From NCBI GenBank assembly GCA_009777005.1, contig WRMT01000036.1:1-15271 (forward strand): DNA of 15,271 bases, given 5' to 3'. Origin of the DNA: Methanobrevibacter sp. (GTDB taxonomy: Archaea > Methanobacteriota > Methanobacteria > Methanobacteriales > Methanobacteriaceae). The translations under genes and the position numbers were made by a program. Under the pieces are notes generated by a model that was not told where the DNA came from, did no database searches, and saw only the letters and a list, made by a program, of their open reading frames with translations. This document shows, piece by piece, positions 13,401-15,271 of this stretch (positions within the stretch are counted from its first letter, which is position 1; each line of letters opens with the position of its first letter).

Positions 13401-15271
13401 GGAACTGTTTATAATTTGACTAATGTTGATGGAAGAAGAAGGTATTCACAAAATGTTACCTTAGATGTCTATGATGTCTTTTCACTTCAAGCTATTGCTG
13501 ATAATTCAGATATAATCTTGATTTTAAATTCTGATTTAAGTGAAACAGTAAATCTTTCAATAACTAAAACAAGTAATGTTACAGGTAATGCAAGTGTTGG
13601 AGACCTTGTTGAATACAATATTACAGTAGTTAATCATGGTCCAGCTAATGCTACAAATCTTACTGTAACTGATATTCTTGATTACAGACTTATTTTTGAA
13701 AGTGCAAATGGTAATTACAATTATACTACTGGTATATGGTATATTGGAAACTTAGCTGCTGGAGGAAATATTACTTTAACTATTATTGTTCGAATTAATG
13801 GTACAGGTGATATAACTAATATAGCTAATGTTACTGTAAATGAACTTAATCTAGGAAATAATTCTACTGATGGTAATGGAACTAACTTTACTGTTCCTCC
13901 TACTGTGAATTTGACTATTGATAAGTTCCATAATGCTTCTGGTGTGAATGTTGGTGTAGGTGATTTGGTTGAGTTTACTATTGTTGTAACTAATCATGGT
14001 CCTGATAATGCAACTGGTGTTGTTGTTGTAGATGCTCTTGATCCTCGTTTGATTTATCATAATTCTACTTCTGGTGGAACCTTTAATGGTACTCATGTGA
14101 TTTGGAATGTTGGATTTATTCCAATGGGTACTAATGTTACTTTGGCTTTAGTTGTTATTGTTAATGGTACTGGTAATATTGTAAATATAGCTAATGTTAC
14201 TGTTAATGAGACTAATATTGGTAATAATAGTACTGATGGTAATGGATCTAATTTCACTGTTAATGCTACTGTGAATTTGTCTATTACTAAAACTAACAAT
14301 CTTACTCCTGGTGCTGTTGTGAATGTTGGTGACTTGGTTACTTATACTATTACAGTGACTAATCATGGTCCGGATATAGCTACAGATGTTAGGGTAATTG
14401 ATGTATTGGATTCCCGTCTGATATTTGTAAGTGCTACTGGTTATTACAATGAGTCTAATGGATTGTGGATTTTGGGTAACCTTAATGTTGGTAGTTCTCT
14501 AAGTATGAATATTACAGTTCGTGTTAATGGTACAGGTAATATTGTGAATATAGCTAATGTTTCTGCAGATCAGCATAATATTGGTAATAATACTACTGAT
14601 GGAAATGGTACTAATTTCACTGTTGATCCTACTGTGAATTTGACTATTACTAAGATTCATAATGCTACTGGTGTTAATGTTGGTGTAGGTGATTTGGTTG
14701 AGTATACTATTGTTGTAACTAACTTTGGTCCTGATAATGCGACTAGTGTTGTAATTGTGGATGCTCTTGATCCTCGTTTGGTTTATATTAATTCTACTAG
14801 TGGTGGAAGCTTTAATGGTACTCATGTTCTTTGGAATGTAGGTCTTATTCCAATGGGAACTAATGTTACTTTGACTTTGGTCGTTATTGTTAATGGTACT
14901 GGTAATATAACTAATCTAGCTAATGTTACTGTTAATGAGACTAATATTGGTAATAATAGTACTGATGGAAATGGAACAAACTTTACTGTTGATCCTACTG
15001 TGAATTTGACTATTACTAAGACTAATAATCTCACCTCTGGTGCTGTTGTTAATGTTGGTGATTTGATTGAGTATACTATTGTTGTAACTAACTTTGGTCC
15101 TGATAATGCAACAGGTGTTGTTGTTTCCGATGCTCTTGATCCTCGTTTAGTTTATATTAATTCTACTGGTGGTGGAATCTTTAATGGTACTCATGTTGTT
15201 TGGAATGTAGGTGGTGTTAATGTTGGCACTAATGTTACTTTGACTTTAGTTGTTAGTGTTAATGGTACTGG
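7092..15271 (+). CDS. Giant adhesin-like surface protein (beta-helix, Ig-like, DUF11), 3' end outside window
   Basis: The frame from ATG 7092 stays open to the window end: 2,726 codons with no stop in my translation. The start is firm: GGTGA at 7081-7085, an in-frame TAA directly upstream (7089-7091), and no other start codon before the hydrophobic segment. Order of parts: Asn/Lys/Glu/Ser leader 1-125; hydrophobic signal/anchor 126-149; nine-Cys cluster 150-173; short beta-helix about 185-290; Ig-like about 297-390; beta-helix module 1 from YVSPTGSD (402) to NWWG (1098-1101); Ig-like domains about 1215-1410; module 2 from YVNSSGGND (1414) to NWWG (2024-2027); DUF11 repeats from 2153. N-glycosylation sequons are abundant. 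Methanobrevibacter adhesin-like proteins of this kind sit at the cell surface and are thought to mediate contact with other cells or host material. The specific ligand is unknown, and the C-terminal anchoring domain is not visible. Confidence 0.93.
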   Translation, partial: MNKFINNKFINNFFNNISQKFNSNNKKSENIDENEIKENFNKNDELSENFNNNKISENFDDELSEKSFNNNTINNEKSENFNNNELSEKSFNNKNNNKKSKKINKNKINENFNNNNEKSFYKNFKIKTIFLSVIVLGLLFFACLPSVSACGTCDTTCACDDCFDCPDCACVACNVDGSSEKEYSKNISQIINGSTLSIGDGVFENYSRIAIDKNVTIQGNGANNSILFTGSDVAFHVLSGNTLTLYNLTIITNHVFSDEEIADYNALVGFFNGTISGSGNVVFENCKFINNGFTTANVILDVDSTYNNYYVNITATVKDANGDNLNGSVLFYIDNVFHGRVYANDGIANFIFILPNGDYSVHAVFIGDGFLNPKISRNKKSFSVMVLSRAPVPLPTTGHIIYVSPTGSDSNDGLTPGAPKASIFGGTSSAYTTVNANGYIVLLPGVYAGTGHRGGSVSKNVTFIGDPAGNVTVVTNGTTFATLSLGTAANPRNVSAFNIKFHNSTAGRIFYVNGYNTLNIDNCEFMQITGVSLGAGLYLIGRDITLNFYNTDVRNVRGNDIGGFIRFDGAYVNQYINLNNSNFTNVSSVNYCGVICTYTSNVVYNINNCNFIGCSAGTRHAGVLCMDGDYILVNNSNFINSSAATTGGSIYAHPGGASRVAYIINSTFVNSISTNYYSSDTGTSMGTTSSSSLGGAIATNGNLNIYDSVFVNCTAKYGGAIFTDAGTTNIYNTTFEDNYISYLAGTEARFGGAIGLNGGTISAYDSYFKNNKVHVTTTTATSVLGGAIGVTGSSGRVNLYNSTFEDNFVLSDGTGTTTKTAYGGAVAATAGFININQCNFTNNYAISNATGGTRNAYGGAIGTSATSASINITSSNFDANYVFGASDSYGGAFGTSGGTINILNSNITRNSANYGGAVAAVAAGTNTARINVISSYLAENSATTFGGAIGVSGTGSTIVVNDSVVHNNSAGTYGGAVGISSGDFSTTGSNYTWNTAGTYGGAIGSTTNFYVNYGNFFNNSAGTVGGAIASLGSTTNNTIFGSSFVNNYAVTDGTAIYAAGRGNINYNRFFANNDTPARVYSTVWTNVSQGSNMNIDLNWWGNNTHFSTGIIPNNYIVLDVNYTDIPLYNRTAHFFYFLRLNTGATFDESRLPTFFGNVAGVVQAYSYNITFLASESHYIGIPFSPYGYLDGMFTVDWWRNEFANISTVTTPNITSQNVFGKYKNLTELNATVTDSAGYVLDNMFVVFYIDGVAVGNGTTDSNGFVSIIYNVTSAGNFSFVSNYTGNDLNFLSTYVTYNASFDRRNTSISAIDVIGRAFETTYLNATIVDEYGEFVENVFISFHSLTGIMYAGNYSNASGFASAGVIFNNSGNYSFYAYFDGNGNYSPSNSSVGGYNIATITFEYIVQNNTYNLYVNSSGGNDAFLGVNWDYALQSIFRALAIVKEQNWTSYTVHIAPGVYSGSLNVNQNVSDNATFLGYSSLGGDIVFDGNFTSRSGFNVLANANVNIYNITFVRGLATDGGAIYSSGSLNVYNSKFENNNGTDGGAIYNNNSNLSVSDSSFTNNTVFSSTGNSQGGAIYTNYGSVSIANSIFSYNLAHSSGIFGDGGAIFNNNSNVIVSDSNFVNNTANYGGAINNVIDDNNVFISSLTVSNSNFINNTGFRQGGAIQSYGSARVTGSSFINSSSDFGGAIISYGDFNVSSSNFFNNTANYFGGAIYSLGNATHPSNFVLTNSNVTSNVASQGGAVYHILGNFFTNGSNFTNNIADFGGAIYGFSMGNVTSNSSSFTNNTANNDGGAIYSSGDLNLTNSNFTNNIANGNGGGVYVRGANNLISGSNFTNNSQAIALATTNFSLSNNIIEANEIGIQFVLNNMNYTISGLSANNNIRDNLFAIGISGNGSNYTVNDNFASLNNGGFIFTGNNNAIVNSTITGYNRSDSWAVFFHGSSSNNSIISSNITGNLRAIGINGTNNSVIGSNIMNNDLGIHVLSGSSNAVINFNRIFNNTNSLGVDLVNEGTNTNADYNWWGTNIPLVSGISLNNWFVMELSANTNKTLVNATIFELMGNVELAYQLSLLDNSTGVTGIFDVELLPYFLVNLIWTGPNGTVYNLTNVDGRRRYSQNVTLDVYDVFSLQAIADNSDIILILNSDLSETVNLSITKTSNVTGNASVGDLVEYNITVVNHGPANATNLTVTDILDYRLIFESANGNYNYTTGIWYIGNLAAGGNITLTIIVRINGTGDITNIANVTVNELNLGNNSTDGNGTNFTVPPTVNLTIDKFHNASGVNVGVGDLVEFTIVVTNHGPDNATGVVVVDALDPRLIYHNSTSGGTFNGTHVIWNVGFIPMGTNVTLALVVIVNGTGNIVNIANVTVNETNIGNNSTDGNGSNFTVNATVNLSITKTNNLTPGAVVNVGDLVTYTITVTNHGPDIATDVRVIDVLDSRLIFVSATGYYNESNGLWILGNLNVGSSLSMNITVRVNGTGNIVNIANVSADQHNIGNNTTDGNGTNFTVDPTVNLTITKIHNATGVNVGVGDLVEYTIVVTNFGPDNATSVVIVDALDPRLVYINSTSGGSFNGTHVLWNVGLIPMGTNVTLTLVVIVNGTGNITNLANVTVNETNIGNNSTDGNGTNFTVDPTVNLTITKTNNLTSGAVVNVGDLIEYTIVVTNFGPDNATGVVVSDALDPRLVYINSTGGGIFNGTHVVWNVGGVNVGTNVTLTLVVSVNGT
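7467..7613 (+). other. Signal/anchor segment followed by nine-Cys cluster
   Basis: Residues 126-149 run from IKTIFLSVIVLGLLFFACLP to SVSA, a good hydrophobic core with an Ala-x-Ala-type end. VSAC (147-150) also fits a lipobox. Cysteines 150, 153, 157, 159, 162, 165, 168, 170 and 173 follow, interleaved with Asp, Ala and Thr in CxxC and CxC spacing. Metal binding, disulfide crosslinking or lipid attachment are possible; none can be proved here. Confidence 0.75.
9171..10190 (+). repeat. Pmp-like beta-helix coil repeats, module 1
   Basis: About twelve coils, each containing (Y/F/L/V)GGA(I/V/F) and usually an FxxN-type strand such as FTNN or FEDN before it, at intervals of about 70-105 bp (for example YGGAIF at 9240, YGGAVA at 9831, YGGAIG at 10086). 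The GGA(I/L/V)/FxxN pair is that of the Chlamydia polymorphic membrane protein repeat. The coils form a right-handed parallel beta-helix. More irregular beta-helix coils precede them from about 8400. Confidence 0.85.
11649..12570 (+). repeat. Pmp-like beta-helix coil repeats, module 2
   Basis: Twelve coils carrying GGA(I/V) or GGGV, mostly in the form SxFxNNTxxxGGAIY, about 70-100 bp apart (DGGAIY at 11649 and 11721, YGGAIN at 11982, DGGAIY at 12477). From about 12600 the coils change to a NosD-like type without GGAI and end at NWWG (13161-13172). This copies the plan of module 1 but is more regular, and no cysteine is seen here. Confidence 0.85.
13548..15271 (+). repeat. DUF11 repeats, four complete and one partial
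   Basis: Units begin with VNL(S/T)I(T/D)K at 13548, 13905, 14271, 14634 and 15000, so they are 119-122 residues each; the fifth is cut by the window end. Each holds VGDLVEYTI(V/T)VTN(H/F)GP, then a LDxRL strand, then NGTG and (N)IANVT, and ends in NNSTDGNGTNFTV. DUF11 units are Ig-like stalk domains of surface proteins. Units 1 and 3 form one subtype (RLIF, GNL) and units 2 and 4 another (DPRL, FNGTH, WNVG); unit 5 has a head like unit 3 and a body like unit 4. Confidence 0.9.

Noticed and set aside
13851..15034. Series of open frames on the minus strand
   Set aside because: They mirror the DUF11 repeats, recur with the repeat period and have Ser/Asn/Ile-rich low-complexity products without ribosome sites; the + frame is continuous.

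Overview
The window looks like an archaeal chromosome of the order Methanobacteriales, most likely a host-associated Methanobrevibacter-type methanogen. Three things suggest this: very low GC (intergenic DNA is almost only A/T with long T runs), start sites preceded by GGTGA-type Shine-Dalgarno sequences, and a huge Asn/Thr-rich adhesin-like protein built from parallel beta-helix and DUF11 repeats. The genus is an inference. All convincing genes lie on the + strand.

Layout. (1) 1-2878 is the housekeeping part. ilvD (dihydroxy-acid dehydratase, branched-chain amino acid synthesis) ends in a hairpin plus T-run terminator. It is followed by an array of eight 27-bp repeats and then an archaeal type I signal peptidase. 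(2) 2879-4845 is an accessory segment. It holds a possible 23-residue membrane peptide with a dyad over its TATA-like box, a full-length Rpn-family PD-(D/E)XK nuclease/transposase-like gene starting at TTG, and a decayed second copy of that gene. (3) 4846-7091 is a 2.2-kb stretch without genes. It contains two arrays of one 52-bp repeat, long T tracts and, at its end, a promoter region with two operator-like dyads. (4) 7092 to the window end is one open frame of more than 2,700 codons encoding a giant surface protein; its 3' end lies outside the window.

The most interesting system is the Rpn pair. The full-length gene contains GGTGAT followed at the usual distance by an in-frame ATG (3987), which would give an 82-residue C-terminal product. 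This is the arrangement of E. coli Rpn toxins with intragenic RpnS antitoxins. The second copy 330 bp downstream has lost its nuclease part through frameshifts, stops and a deletion, yet is open from the equivalent GGTGAT/ATG to its end (90 residues). It may be a stand-alone antitoxin or immunity relative.

The giant protein starts with an unusual 125-residue Asn/Lys/Glu/Ser leader before its only hydrophobic segment. That segment is followed at once by nine cysteines in 24 residues. Two beta-helix modules follow, each with about twelve Pmp-like GGA(I/V)/FxxN coils and an NWWG motif near the end, with Ig-like domains around the first, and then at least five DUF11 repeats in an alternating 729-bp pattern. 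The nearby signal peptidase is the general enzyme expected to process such exported proteins; a specific link is not shown by the sequence.
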